Notes: generated by a model not told the origin, from the letters alone. Shown: positions 1 to 9,157, numbered from the stretch's first letter. The stretch: 64,000 nt of DNA from Arthrobacter alpinus (GCF_001445575.1 NZ_CP013200.1:1984001-2048000), one strand, 5' to 3'. Program-made: numbers and translations.

Positions 1-1
1 G

Positions 2-682
2 CCACACCACTCGGCTAGCACGGCGGCCATCATTGGCGGCGGAAGTGGCATCCCACGTCCGGGGGCCGCCACTCGCGCCCACAGGGGCGTGCTCTTCTTG
101 GACGAAGCTCCAGAGTTTGATAAGCGGGTTCTGGACGCGCTGCGCCAGCCCCTCGAGAGCGGGGAGTTGGTGTTGCACCGCTCGGCCGGCACGGCGTCCT
201 ATCCTGCCCGTTTCCAGCTCGTGATGGCTGCGAATCCGTGTCCGTGCGGGAAGGCCACAGGCAAAGGGATTAATTGTGAGTGCACGCCCATGGCCCGGCG
301 CCGCTATTTTGGTCGGCTCTCTGGACCGCTGCTAGACCGGGTTGATATTCAACTTCAGGTGACCAAGGTACAGCTGGCGCAACTAGCCGATTCCGGCCCA
401 CGAGAATCCAGCCAGCAGGTTGCCAGCCGCGTGCAACTTGCCCGCAACATTGCCAGCGAACGGCTAAAACCATGGGGTTTGGTGCACAATGCCGACCTCA
501 CCGGGAGAGTTCTGCGAGGACCCTTGCGGTTAGGTGGGCACAGCACAGCACTGTTGGACAAGGCCATGGGAACAGGAGTCCTCAGCGCCCGTGGCTACGA
601 CCGCGTCTTGCGCCTGGCATGGACCGTGGCAGACCTCCAAGGGCGCGAACGCCCGGCAGTGATGACGTGGGCCTGGCCCTGA
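2..682 (+). CDS. comM: ComM/YifB-family Mg-chelatase-like AAA+ ATPase, 5' truncated by window edge
   Basis: This is the C-terminal part of a ComM/YifB protein; the reading frame is open from base 2, so the gene begins outside the window. Visible blocks are a TASTAAIIGGG-like loop (here SASTAAIIGGG), a Walker B-like segment VLFLDEAPEF, the ANPCPCG motif, and a C-terminal Mg_chelatase_C-type domain in the last ~100 residues. In naturally transformable bacteria ComM is a hexameric helicase that promotes branch migration during integration of incoming DNA. It ends 25 bp before dprA, the usual pairing of two recombination and transformation genes. Function in transformation is known for the family and inferred here. 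Confidence 0.93.
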   Translation, partial: PHHSASTAAIIGGGSGIPRPGAATRAHRGVLFLDEAPEFDKRVLDALRQPLESGELVLHRSAGTASYPARFQLVMAANPCPCGKATGKGINCECTPMARRRYFGRLSGPLLDRVDIQLQVTKVQLAQLADSGPRESSQQVASRVQLARNIASERLKPWGLVHNADLTGRVLRGPLRLGGHSTALLDKAMGTGVLSARGYDRVLRLAWTVADLQGRERPAVMTWAWP

Positions 683-707
683 CATTGCGACAACGAGGAG
701 AAATACC

Positions 708-2144
708 ATGAATGGCATTGAGAGCATCAAGGGGCCAGCGACTCGGCAAGTACCCAGCGCACAGGATGGCCTAGCTGCACACGATGGCCCAGCTGCACCG
801 GACAGCTCTATCGGATACACCCGCCCTGCCAGGCAGTCGGTGGCGCCCGGCATCGAGGCGCGGCAGAGCAGCTCCAACCGCTCCCTGCGTGTGGCCAGAG
901 CGGCCTTGACCCGATTGATGGAGCCTTCGGATTTACCGGGGCTGGCACTCGTTCAAGTACTGGGGCCGCAGGAAGCGCTGTCCTTGATACAAAGTAGCGA
1001 TTCCTCCAATGCCCGGGTCGAACAACTTGTTACGGAGGTTCTCAATGAGGCCGGAACCGAGCGTTGGACTGGCCTTGCGGAGGTGCTGACCCGGTGGCGG
1101 CCACGGCTGGCTGATGTGGCCCCTGAACGTGACCTGGCGACGCTTGCAAGACTGCACGGCCAATTACTGGTCCCAGAGGACCACTCCTGGCCCACGGCCC
1201 TTGAAGACCTCCAATTGGGGGCGCCACTTGCCCTCTGGTGCAGGGGCGACCACGCCCTCATCCCTGAACAAGAGAAGTGCATTGCCGTGGTGGGCTCTCG
1301 GGATAACACCAGCTACGGGGCCAATGTGAGTATGGAAATTGCCAGTTCATTGGTGCAGCGTGATTTCACGGTGATTAGTGGCGGGGCGTACGGAATTGAC
1401 GCCCACGCCCACAGGGGTGCCTTGAGCTCATCGTTGGGAGCGACTGGAGCTCCGCTCCTGTCGCCACGGCATCCCAGTGGCGGCCGTGCACCTGGTCAGG
1501 GCGATGATGGATACGATTCCCCCGACGGGGCACCGCCCACTATTGCGGTCATGGCCGGGGGAGTGGATAGGTTCTACCCCTCCGGGAATGAGGATCTATT
1601 GCGCACTATTGCCGAGCGCGGGCTGGTCATCGCCGAAGTCCCTCCGGGAACCAACCCCACGCGGTACCGCTTTCTGCAACGTAACCGTCTCATCGCTGCA
1701 CTGTGTTCGGTCACGGTGGTGGTGGAGGCCCGCTGGCGGTCAGGCGCGCTGAACACTGCACATCATGCAGAATCCCTGAGTAGATTGGTGGGTGCCGTGC
1801 CCGGTTCTGTGTACTCGGCAAATTCTGCTGGCTGCCACCGACTGCTCAAGGAAGGCTCAGCCGTGTGTGTCACGGATGCCGCTGACGTTGCAGAGCTGGC
1901 AGGCGGCATGGGCCAACACCTTGCTGTTGAACCCCATGTTGACCCGGCCCTGCATGACGGATTGGGAACCTCGGATCTGTTGCTCCTCGATGCCCTGCCG
2001 CTGAGGACGGCAACAACCATTGAGAAGCTCTGCGTGGTGGCGGGACTAAGTGCGGCAACGGTCCTTGCAGGGTTAGGCCGGCTCGAGGCTCTCGGCTTAG
2101 CAGAACGGCTTGCCGGCGGCTGGAAGCGCACAAGCCGGAAGTGA
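708..2144 (+). CDS. dprA: DNA-processing protein DprA
   Basis: A GAGGAG ribosome site at 695-700 supports the ATG at 708. The 478-residue protein has a long N-terminal part, a Rossmann-like DprA core from about residue 192 (VVGSRDNTSYG, ISGGAYGIDAHAH, AGGVDRFYP, RNRLIAAL, VVVEA) and a C-terminal winged-helix region (about 415-478). DprA binds ssDNA and loads RecA during transformation. Between the IDAHAHRGAL helix and the AVMAGGVD strand there is an unusual insertion of about 40 residues (roughly 239-277), rich in Gly, Pro and Ser, where the family normally has a short loop. It follows comM and probably shares its transcript. Confidence 0.95.
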   Translation: MNGIESIKGPATRQVPSAQDGLAAHDGPAAPDSSIGYTRPARQSVAPGIEARQSSSNRSLRVARAALTRLMEPSDLPGLALVQVLGPQEALSLIQSSDSSNARVEQLVTEVLNEAGTERWTGLAEVLTRWRPRLADVAPERDLATLARLHGQLLVPEDHSWPTALEDLQLGAPLALWCRGDHALIPEQEKCIAVVGSRDNTSYGANVSMEIASSLVQRDFTVISGGAYGIDAHAHRGALSSSLGATGAPLLSPRHPSGGRAPGQGDDGYDSPDGAPPTIAVMAGGVDRFYPSGNEDLLRTIAERGLVIAEVPPGTNPTRYRFLQRNRLIAALCSVTVVVEARWRSGALNTAHHAESLSRLVGAVPGSVYSANSAGCHRLLKEGSAVCVTDAADVAELAGGMGQHLAVEPHVDPALHDGLGTSDLLLLDALPLRTATTIEKLCVVAGLSAATVLAGLGRLEALGLAERLAGGWKRTSRK

Positions 2145-2215
2145 CGGCGTAGGTGGTGGAGCAATGATCCTGCCCGGCCACAGACAAAACCTTGGGGCGG
2201 TGGCATTATGAGCCT

Positions 2216-2440
2216 ATGAGCATCGATGCGGAGCATGCTGTCCCGCCCGCCGCCGGCGAAACACCCGGAGGAACATTTGCTTGGTTTCCTGGCGCTCTTT
2301 TTGGCGGCAGCTCTGGGCAGTGTGGCGTTCGTTGCCAATCTTGGTCATACCTTTGACACGCAGACGCACAAGATTCCCGAGGCTTTCCTAACGAGACGGC
2401 TCGGCCGATCAAACCCACGGCGGGTCCTGCTGCCCAAGCC
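2216..2440 (+). pseudogene. Frameshifted N-terminal part of the LCP gene (signal anchor)
   Basis: This stretch encodes the missing N-terminus of the LCP protein, but in two frames. From ATG 2216 one frame reads a short Pro/Ala-rich cytoplasmic part to about FAWF. A second frame, also open from ATG 2226, then gives the membrane anchor (LALFLAAALGSVAFVANLG) and the linker up to about KIPEAF. The first frame meets TGA at 2354. At about 2386-2388 the reading must shift again, into the frame that continues as PNETARPIKP and the LCP domain. Restoring one C in TTCCTAAC repairs the second break. The first may be one extra T or G near 2283-2287, or may be absent if 2226 is the true start. Confidence 0.7.
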
Positions 2441-3247
2441 ATGAACATCTTGCTGCTGGGTAGTGACAGCCGCGGGGATTCCGTGGATTTGGCAGAAGGC
2501 GGCGATCCCTCCAATCAACGCTCTGACACCATGATGTGGCTCAACTTACCGGCCGATCGGAAGCACCTCTACCTGATGTCCATCATGCGCGACACGTGGG
2601 TGGATATCCCCGGCGTTGGGCCAGCTAAGATCAATGCCGCCATGGCCTACGGCGGAGTTCCGCTAGTCGTGCAGACCCTGGAAGGGATGTTCAAGACCAG
2701 AATTGACCATGTTGCCATAGTTGATTTTGAGGGATTCAAGTCCATCACCGACGCCCTTGGAGGAGTGGAGGTGAATGTGCCGCTAGACTTCGCGTCCTTG
2801 AGCGGGCAATTCGCATTCAAGGCTGGTCCGCAGAAGCTCAACGGCGATCAGGCGTTGGCGTTCGTGCGTGAACGGTATGCCTTCGTCGATGGAGATTACC
2901 AGCGAGTCAAGGACCAACAGATCTTCCTGAGGGCCATGCTGAACGGGGTCCTCTCGGCCTCAACGTTGACCAATCCCCTGAAGGTGACGGATTTAGTGGG
3001 AAAAATTTCGCTATACGTCAGTGTGGATGCCAGCCTGGATTCCGGCACGATGGGTGCCTTGGCGCTGAGCCTGAAGAATATCCGTGGATCCGATGTTCTC
3101 ACCTTTACCCTGCCCACGCTGGGCACCGGGAACAGTGCGGACGGTCAATCCATTGTCAACAGGGACGATTCTGCCATAGCCACCATCGGCAAGGCACTGG
3201 GCAATGACACTCTCGGGGCCTACCTACAGTCTGCCGGTCTCGGCTAG
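2441..3247 (+). CDS. LCP-family (LytR-CpsA-Psr) cell-wall glycopolymer transferase
   Basis: The uninterrupted part (268 residues from ATG 2441) is a complete LCP domain: GSDSRGD at residues 7-13, SIMRDTWVDIPG, KINAAMAYGG, a DALGGVEV block and RERYAFVDGDYQR. LCP enzymes move undecaprenyl-pyrophosphate-linked glycopolymers onto peptidoglycan outside the membrane. The Asp and Arg residues of the pyrophosphate-binding motifs are present. The family has an N-terminal membrane anchor. Here it is encoded just upstream (2216-2440) in other frames, so ATG 2441 is not the natural start but the first Met after a frameshift. The break sits in a C-run, so an assembly error is plausible. Confidence 0.88.
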   Translation: MNILLLGSDSRGDSVDLAEGGDPSNQRSDTMMWLNLPADRKHLYLMSIMRDTWVDIPGVGPAKINAAMAYGGVPLVVQTLEGMFKTRIDHVAIVDFEGFKSITDALGGVEVNVPLDFASLSGQFAFKAGPQKLNGDQALAFVRERYAFVDGDYQRVKDQQIFLRAMLNGVLSASTLTNPLKVTDLVGKISLYVSVDASLDSGTMGALALSLKNIRGSDVLTFTLPTLGTGNSADGQSIVNRDDSAIATIGKALGNDTLGAYLQSAGLG

Positions 3248-3268
3248 GCCACACGTCATATGCCCAGC

Positions 3269-3364
3269 CCAGGCCCTTCCCTCCGCAACCAATACCGGCT
3301 GTAGCCCAAATCGGCTCTAACCAATACCGGCTCTAGCCCTTTCCTCCGCAACCAATACCGGCTG
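3269..3364 (+). repeat. Short direct repeats (AACCAATACCGGCT x3)
   Basis: Between the LCP gene and xerC, the 14-mer AACCAATACCGGCT occurs three times (near 3288, 3319 and 3350). The outer two copies share a longer flank, CCTCCGCAACCAATACCGGCT. No gene is apparent in 3248-3414. Function is unknown. Confidence 0.75.
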
Positions 3365-3414
3365 CCGCGGCGGGGCAACTTGCCACCGGCTGCAGGCTGG
3401 CGCACAGTGGGGGT

Positions 3415-4348
3415 GTGGATTCAGAAGAACGCGCCGCCCTGCCGCCAGCATTAGCCCAGGCGGCCGCTGCATTTGAGCGCTACCTGCGTATGGAGCGGGG
3501 CCGTTCCGAACACACCATCCGGGCATACCTGGGGGACTTGGACGCCTTGCTGATCCATGCCGTTGCTGATGGGAATACCGCGGTTGCAGACCTGGAGCTC
3601 GGTTCCCTGCGCCGCTGGCTCGGTGAACAGAACACTGCAGGCTTGGCCCGGTCTACCCTCGCACGGCGTGCAGCAACGGTCCGCAGCTTTACTGCGTGGG
3701 CGTTGCGCGAAGAACTCATCACCGTGGATCCGGCTCTGCGCTTGAAGGCCCCTCAGCGGGAGAAGAAGCTACCGGCCGTCCTGCAGCAACAACAAGTCCA
3801 ACGGCTGTTGGATGATCTGATCGCGGCCGCACAGACTCGGACCCCGTAGCCATCAGGGATCTGGCCATGGTTGAGCTTCTCTATGCCACCGGCATCCGTG
3901 TGGGCGAGCTGGCTGGCTTGGACGTGGATGATATAAATCGTGAACGACGCACCTTGAAAGTACTCGGCAAGGGCAACAAGGAACGGACAGTTCCCTTTGG
4001 CGTTCCTGCTGACCGCGCCCTGGGCGACTGGCTGGACTTCGCCCGAGCAACATTACTCAAGCCAGGCACCGCAGCTGCACTCTTTTGGGCAAACGCGGGG
4101 GCAGAATCGATCAGCGAGCAGTACGCACAGTGGTGGATAAGCTGTTGCAAGCCATGGGGGATACCTCCGCAACAGGTCCCCACACACTGCGCCATTCAGC
4201 GGCTACACACCTGCTCGACGGCGGAGCCGACTTGAGAGCAGTCCAGGAAATTCTGGGGCATACTTCCTTAGCTACCACGCAGCTTTACACCCACGTTTCG
4301 GTGGAACGCCTGCGCGATAGCTACCGCACGGCCCACCCACGGGCCTGA
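3415..4348 (+). pseudogene. xerC: Tyrosine recombinase XerC, broken by two frameshifts
   Basis: Three consecutive open segments in different frames make one full-length XerC (about 311 residues if repaired). The N-terminal SAM-like core-binding domain begins at GTG 3415 (FERYLRMERGRSEHTIRAY). The catalytic domain follows with GIRVGE (Arg), [10 protein letters not shown] (Lys), HTLRHS (His/Arg), [10 protein letters not shown] (His) and YTHV (nucleophile Tyr), so every catalytic residue is present. Break 1 is at about 3829-3836, where one base is missing before [16 protein letters not shown]. Break 2 is at the T4 run 4083-4086, where five T restore [11 protein letters not shown]. XerC resolves chromosome dimers at dif and is rarely lost, so an assembly error is the favoured explanation. 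Confidence 0.9.
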
Positions 4349-4602
4349 TCACGCAGACGCACAAGTCATTACGGTGGCGTAATCAGCCCGGCTACGGCAC
4401 AATGAGAAGAAGTAAAAGCCATACAATCGAAAGATAACTATGGGCAGGTTCATAAAGCGGATCGATAGCCCAGAAAAAGCCCAGACAATTCTCAAGAAAT
4501 TTAGCTAAAACGGGACCACAAGGCTCCCGTGCATGACATGTTCCGCCTGCATCACGCAAGAAGGTCGTTGGGGAAGACGCACCTACTGCTATGGAGGATG
4601 GA

Positions 4603-5106
4603 ATGAAGGTCGTATCAACGCGCGGTGTTTTGTTCGTGCACTCAGCCCCGGCTGTCATGTGCCCGCATATCGAATCATCCATCGCAGCCGTGATGGAACA
4701 GCGCTCGGACTTGCAGTGGACTGTACAGCCCGCAGCGCCCAATGTGCTGCGCACGGAAATAAGCTGGCAGGGTCCTGCCGGGACCGGTGCCCGGCTGGCT
4801 TCGGCTTTGCGCGGATGGGCCAACGTTCGCTATGAAGTCACCGAGGATCCCAGCCCCGGCGTGGACGGCTCACGCTGGTCCCACACTCCCGAGCTGGGCA
4901 TCTTCCACGCCGTCACGGACGTCCACGGAAACATCATGGTCTCCGAGGACCGGATACGGTACGCCTACGAGGCTGGCAAGGGAGATCCTTCCATCGTCTA
5001 CCAGGAGCTCTCTTTGGCTCTAGGCGAGGCTTGGGATGAGGAACTGGAACCGTTCCGTCACGCCGCTGCAGGTGCCCCTGTGCGGTGGTTGCACCACGTA
5101 GGCTAA
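4603..5106 (+). CDS. DUF3145 domain-containing protein
   Basis: The 167-residue protein has the actinobacterial DUF3145 pattern: TRGVLFVHSAP near the N-terminus, SALRGWANVRYEVTEDPSPG in the middle, and an acidic C-terminal part (YQELSLALGEAWDEELEPFRHAA). I chose ATG 4603 because GGAGG at 4593-4597 sits at good spacing; the in-frame ATG 4591 would overlap that site. Function is not known for this family. It is transcribed toward fabF and followed by a strong hairpin. Confidence 0.88.
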   Translation: MKVVSTRGVLFVHSAPAVMCPHIESSIAAVMEQRSDLQWTVQPAAPNVLRTEISWQGPAGTGARLASALRGWANVRYEVTEDPSPGVDGSRWSHTPELGIFHAVTDVHGNIMVSEDRIRYAYEAGKGDPSIVYQELSLALGEAWDEELEPFRHAAAGAPVRWLHHVG

Positions 5107-5190
5107 TCAGCCAGACCTCCGCATAGCGGACTTGCCATGGAAATCCTCCCCACAGCAAGTCACTCATCGCGAGGCGCCCATAGCGATGCA

Positions 5191-5239
5191 CCAACGACGG
5201 CGGCGCTCACCTCTAAAAGGTGAGCGCCGCCGTCGTTGG
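5191..5239. terminator. Bidirectional hairpin between DUF3145 and fabF
   Basis: A perfect 22-bp stem (5191-5212 with 5218-5239, ACGACGGCGGC inside) and a 5-nt loop lie between convergent genes. There is no long T-run on either side. The same ACGACGGCGGC motif recurs in the gnd terminator at 25614. Confidence 0.75.
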
Positions 5240-5257
5240 TTATAAGGACTGAAACGG

Positions 5258-5329
5258 CACTGGCCACCAGCCGTCCGCCTAGCCCTCGCAAGAAATCGAG
5301 AGGCTGGGCGGATCAACGGGTGGCCAGTG
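5258..5329. terminator. Large imperfect hairpin downstream of fabF
   Basis: Outer arms CACTGGCCACC (5258-5268) and GGTGGCCAGTG (5319-5329) enclose a second pairing block (GTCCGCC/GGGCGGA). It lies just past the repaired fabF stop and may act with the neighbouring 22-bp hairpin in ending transcription. Confidence 0.5.
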
Positions 5330-5346
5330 GAGAAGGCAGGAACAGA

Positions 5347-6605
5347 CTAAGCCATCTCAACCTTGGGACCGGTGCTGCGGATGGCCACAACAGCGTTGTG
5401 TCCGCCAAAGCCGAAGGAGTTGTTCAGCGCCAAGATCTCGCCCTCAGGAAGTTCACGCGGGGTACCGGTGACAACATCCAGGGGATTTCCGGGTCCTGGT
5501 TTTCCAAGTTAATGGTGACCGGGGCCAGACGGTGGTAGACGGCCAACGCCGTCAAGACCGACTCCACAGCGCCAGACGCGCCGAGTAGGTGGCCCATCTG
5601 GGACTTGGTGGCCGAGACGCACACGTTGCTGAGGTGATCGCCCAAGGCAGCCTTCAACGCTGTGTACTCCGGCTTGTCACCAACGGGAGTAGACGTGGCG
5701 TGAGCGTTGACGTGGACAACATCCTCGGGCAAGGCTCGCGCGTCGTACAAGGCACCCTTGAGGGCGCGAGTGGCACCCAACCCCTGGGGGTCTGGAGCCG
5801 TGATGTGGTACGCGTCAGCGGTCACCGCGGTGCCAGCCAGCTCACCGTAGATGCGGGCGCCTCGGGCGAGAGCGTGCTCTTCGGCTTCCAGCACCAGAGC
5901 GCCAGCGCCTTCACCCATGACAAAGCCGTCACGGCTGATGTCGTAGGGCCGTGAAGCGGTCTCGGGGGAGTCGTTGCGCTTGGACAATGCCTGCATGGCG
6001 GCGAAGGAAGCCATGGGCATGGGGTGGATCGCTGCTTCGGCGCCACCGGCCATGACCACGTCGGCTTTGCCCGAGCGGATCAGTTCCAGCGCAATGTGCA
6101 AAGCCTCGGTCCCTGATGCACAAGCCGAGACGGGGGTGTGTGCACCGGCGCGGGCGCCGAGGTCCAGGCTGACAGCAGCGGCCGGGCCGTTGGGCATGAG
6201 CATGGGGACCGTCATGGGCAGAACGCGGCGGGGTCCCTTTTCACGCAGGGTGTCCCACGCATCTAGGAGGGTCCAGACGCCGCCAATACCGGTTGCGAAG
6301 GCCACGGCGAGACGGTCGTGGTCGACCTCTTCGATGCCGGAGTCCTTCCAGGCTTCACGGGCGGCTACAACAGCAAATTGAGTTGAGGGGTCCATACGCT
6401 TGGCTTCAACGCGGCTCAGGACGTCTGTGGCAGGAGTTGAGGCCTTGGCTGCGAAATGTACGGGAAGTGCGTACTTTTCCACCCATTCATCGGTCAGCGT
6501 GTGGGTGCCGGAAACACCTTTCAGGGCGTTCTTCCACAGGGTGGGGACGTCGCCGCCAATGGGCGTGGTGGCGCCCAGGCCGGTGATGACTACTTTGCGG
6601 GCCAT
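5347..6605 (-). CDS. fabF: 3-oxoacyl-ACP synthase II (FabF), C-terminal frameshift
   Basis: This is the beta-ketoacyl-ACP synthase of fatty acid elongation. The catalytic triad is visible: Cys in VSACASGTEAL, His in NAHATSTPVGD and His in KSQMGHLLGASG. The uninterrupted frame runs off into a wrong C-terminus after NLENQDPEIP and ends at about 5424. The correct C-terminus (LDVVTGTPRELPEGE, then NNSFGFGGHNAVVAIR) follows in another frame and stops at 5347. The break is at the G4 run 5481-5484 (C4 on the coding strand), where five bases restore one frame of 419 residues, the normal length. FabF is normally essential, so a collapsed homopolymer is likely. It is the last gene of fabD-fabH-acpP-fabF. 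Confidence 0.93.
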
Positions 6606-6728
6606 GGTTCAACTCTCTACAAAAGTTTCGGGGGCAATGATGGGTGTTGTGGTTGGCCGGTCTCAGGGAGGGTCCGGCCAACCACAAGGACCAGTGCCGC
6701 TTGCGCGGACGGGTCTGCAGGGAAGCTA

Positions 6729-6974
6729 TTAAGCCTGTGCGCCTGCGATGAAGCTGACAGCGTCGCCAACGGTCTTGAGGTTCTTGACTTCCTCGTCCGG
6801 GATCTTCACGTCAAACTTCTCTTCAGCGTTGACCACAATGGTCATCATGGAGATGGAGTCGATGTCCAGATCATCCGTGAAGGACTTGTCCAGCTCTACT
6901 GCCTCAGGGGCAAGGCCGGTCTCTTCGTTGACGATTTCGGCCAAACCGGCCAGGATTTCTTCGTTGCTAGCCAT
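6729..6974 (-). CDS. acpP: Acyl carrier protein
   Basis: An 81-residue acidic protein with the phosphopantetheine attachment Ser in DLDIDSISMM (DSI where many ACPs have DSL). An AAGGAG site lies just upstream of the ATG. It carries growing acyl chains between the Fab enzymes and sits between fabH and fabF. Confidence 0.96.
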   Translation of the reverse strand: MASNEEILAGLAEIVNEETGLAPEAVELDKSFTDDLDIDSISMMTIVVNAEEKFDVKIPDEEVKNLKTVGDAVSFIAGAQA

Positions 6975-7060
6975 TGATGGCTCCTTTTCATATTTTTGCT
7001 GTGATCAAGGTATTGATCGTTCAGGCATATTGATCACCCTCAAATAAGGGGGACGTGTTC

Positions 7061-8122
7061 TTAGGGCAGGCGCACCACTTGGGCGCCAAACACCAGTCCG
7101 GCACCAAAACCGATCTGCAGCGAAAGTTTACCGGAGAGCTCCGGGTTCTCTGCCAGCAGGCGGTGTGTTGCCAAAGGAATAGAAGCGGCAGAGGTGTTGC
7201 CGGCGTCGGCAATGTCGCGGCCGATGATGACGTGCTCGGGCAGTTTCAGCTGCTTGGCAAGCTCATCGATGATGCGCATGTTCGCCTGATGCGGCACAAA
7301 AGCGCCCAGATCATCAGCGGTAATGCCTGCTTCAACGAGGGCCTTCTTGGCCATCTTAGCCATTTCCCACACGGCCCAGCGGAACACTGTCTGGCCGTCC
7401 TGGCGCAGGGTGGGCCACAGGGTGGAGTGTGCCTCATCCGCGGCGGCGAGGGCAACGCCGTCGCCCTTCATGGCCTGTTCGCTGAAGTCACGAATATCAA
7501 GCTGCGAGTGGGTCATGCCGATGGTGTCCCACTTGCTGCCATCTGATCCCCAGACCGAGGGGCTGATGCCGGGCTCGTCGGAGGGGCCAATGACAACCGC
7601 GCCGGCGCCATCGCCGAGCAGGAAGGAAATAGTGCGCTCGTGGTTGTCGATCACGTCGGAGAGCTTTTCTACGCCAATGACCAGAACGTAGTCAGCGGTT
7701 CCGGAACGGACCAAAGCGTCCGCCTGGGCAATGCCATAGCAGTAGCCTGCGCAGGCAGCGGAGATGTCATAGGCCGGGGCTGGGGCTGCACCGAGCTTCT
7801 CGGCGATCAGTGCGGCGGCCGACGGCGTTGCGTAAGGATGTGTCACCGTCGAGACCAGCACGGCACCAATTTGGGACGGCTCGATGCCGGCCTTTTCGAT
7901 GGCCTCGGCGCCGGCGGAAACTGCCATATCAACCACGGAGACGTCCTTGGGGGCGCGGTGGCGGGTGATGATGCCGGTGCGCTGCTGAATCCACTCATCG
8001 GAGGAATCGATCCACTGGCACACATCTTCGTTGGAGACGATCACGGACGGGCGGTACGCGCCAATGCCCAAAATCTGAGCTCCGGGACGTGTGGGGTTCT
8101 GCTTCAGCGTAGGGGTGCTCAC
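7061..8122 (-). CDS. fabH: 3-oxoacyl-ACP synthase III (FabH)
   Basis: A 353-residue condensing enzyme that starts fatty acid synthesis by joining acyl-CoA to malonyl-ACP. The triad is present: Cys near residue 121 (ISAACAGYCYG), His near 277 (FVPHQANMR) and Asn near 307 (DAGNTSAAS). I chose GTG at 8122-8120 (VSTPTLKQNP) because it overlaps the fabD stop codon as GTGA, which implies translational coupling. A longer frame extends upstream but only as antiphase sequence inside fabD. Confidence 0.95.
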   Translation of the reverse strand: MSTPTLKQNPTRPGAQILGIGAYRPSVIVSNEDVCQWIDSSDEWIQQRTGIITRHRAPKDVSVVDMAVSAGAEAIEKAGIEPSQIGAVLVSTVTHPYATPSAAALIAEKLGAAPAPAYDISAACAGYCYGIAQADALVRSGTADYVLVIGVEKLSDVIDNHERTISFLLGDGAGAVVIGPSDEPGISPSVWGSDGSKWDTIGMTHSQLDIRDFSEQAMKGDGVALAAADEAHSTLWPTLRQDGQTVFRWAVWEMAKMAKKALVEAGITADDLGAFVPHQANMRIIDELAKQLKLPEHVIIGRDIADAGNTSAASIPLATHRLLAENPELSGKLSLQIGFGAGLVFGAQVVRLP

Positions 8123-9072
8123 AGTGTTCCTGCTTCCGGTGAAAGGTGTGCTGCCAGCATTTCCCGGGCAGCTTGAAGGTCGTCGGGCGTTTTGACTGCC
8201 ACGGTGGTGATGCCGGGGATGCCACGCTTGGCCAGCCCGGTCAGGGTCCCGGCCGGGGCCAATTCGATCAACCCGGTCACGCCCATGGCGCCCATGGTTT
8301 CCATGCATAGATCCCAGCGAACGGGGCGCGATACCTGGGCGATGAGAGACTCCAGTGCCGCTTCCCCGGAAACTACGGCGGTGCCGTCGTAGTTGGAGAG
8401 CAGTGTCACCGCAGGTGTGTGCGTTGTTAGCGACGGCGCAAGGGCCTGGAGGGCGGAGACTGCCGGAGCCATGTGGTGCGTGTGAAAGGCACCGGCAACC
8501 TGCAGTGCAATGACGCGGGCCTTGGCGGGAGGAGCGGCCACCAAGGCGGCGATCTGCTCCAGCGTTCCGGCAGCCACTGTCTGGCCCTTGGAGTTCATAT
8601 TGGCGGGGGTAAGCCCTGCGGCTGCGATGGCGGCGAGGACCTCATCCGGGTCTCCGCCCACAACGGCCGCCATGCCTGTGGGTGTGGCGGCAGCGGCGTC
8701 GGCCATGCGGTTGGCGCGTTCGCGTACAAAAGCCATGGCATCTGCGTTGGAGAGCGTGCCGGTGAGCGCCGCAGCGGTAATCTCGCCCACGGAGTGGCCG
8801 GCTACCAGCATTTTTCCGGGGACCAGAGCCGCCGTGGCGTCATCGCCCAACAGTGCCTGTGCCGTGATGAGTCCGGCAGCCACAATGAGGGGCTGAGCGA
8901 CGGCGGTGTCTTTGATGGTTTCTGCATCTGAGGTGGTGCCGTGGGCCAGCAAATCAATGCCCGCAGCCTCGCTCAGGGAAGCTAGTTGTTCTTGGACACC
9001 GGGGCGTTCCAGCCACGGTGAAAGGAATCCTGGGGATTGGGAGCCCTGACCCGGGCAGACTATTGCAAGCAC
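8119..9072 (-). CDS. fabD: Malonyl-CoA:ACP transacylase (FabD)
   Basis: 317 residues. The glutamine loop CPGQGSQSPGF is at the N-terminus and the nucleophile Ser is in AGHSVGEITAAA, near residue 92. The GAFHTHHM segment holds the catalytic His. It transfers malonyl groups to ACP and is the first gene of the fab operon. Its GTG start lies 139 bp downstream of the fasR-like stop; that gap holds a palindrome (9141-9157) suited to be a regulator site. Confidence 0.95.
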   Translation of the reverse strand: MLAIVCPGQGSQSPGFLSPWLERPGVQEQLASLSEAAGIDLLAHGTTSDAETIKDTAVAQPLIVAAGLITAQALLGDDATAALVPGKMLVAGHSVGEITAAALTGTLSNADAMAFVRERANRMADAAAATPTGMAAVVGGDPDEVLAAIAAAGLTPANMNSKGQTVAAGTLEQIAALVAAPPAKARVIALQVAGAFHTHHMAPAVSALQALAPSLTTHTPAVTLLSNYDGTAVVSGEAALESLIAQVSRPVRWDLCMETMGAMGVTGLIELAPAGTLTGLAKRGIPGITTVAVKTPDDLQAAREMLAAHLSPEAGTL

Positions 9073-9140
9073 ATTAACCAGCTTTCCAAACTTAACAGTA
9101 TTTACAGGGTGTTTTCATACACCAAGCTCTTCAGCACAAT

Positions 9141-9157
9141 TTGTAGGAAGTCTACAA
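9141..9157. promoter_or_regulatory. Palindrome TTGTAG-N5-CTACAA upstream of fabD
   Basis: A perfect 6-bp inverted repeat with a 5-nt spacer, in the 139-bp gap between the FasR-like regulator gene and fabD. FasR of Streptomyces activates fabDHPF from this position. That this palindrome is its site here is inference. Confidence 0.45.

Noticed and set aside
8123-8308. Long N-terminal extension of FabH
   Set aside because: It lies in antiphase within fabD; the GTGA overlap marks the true start.
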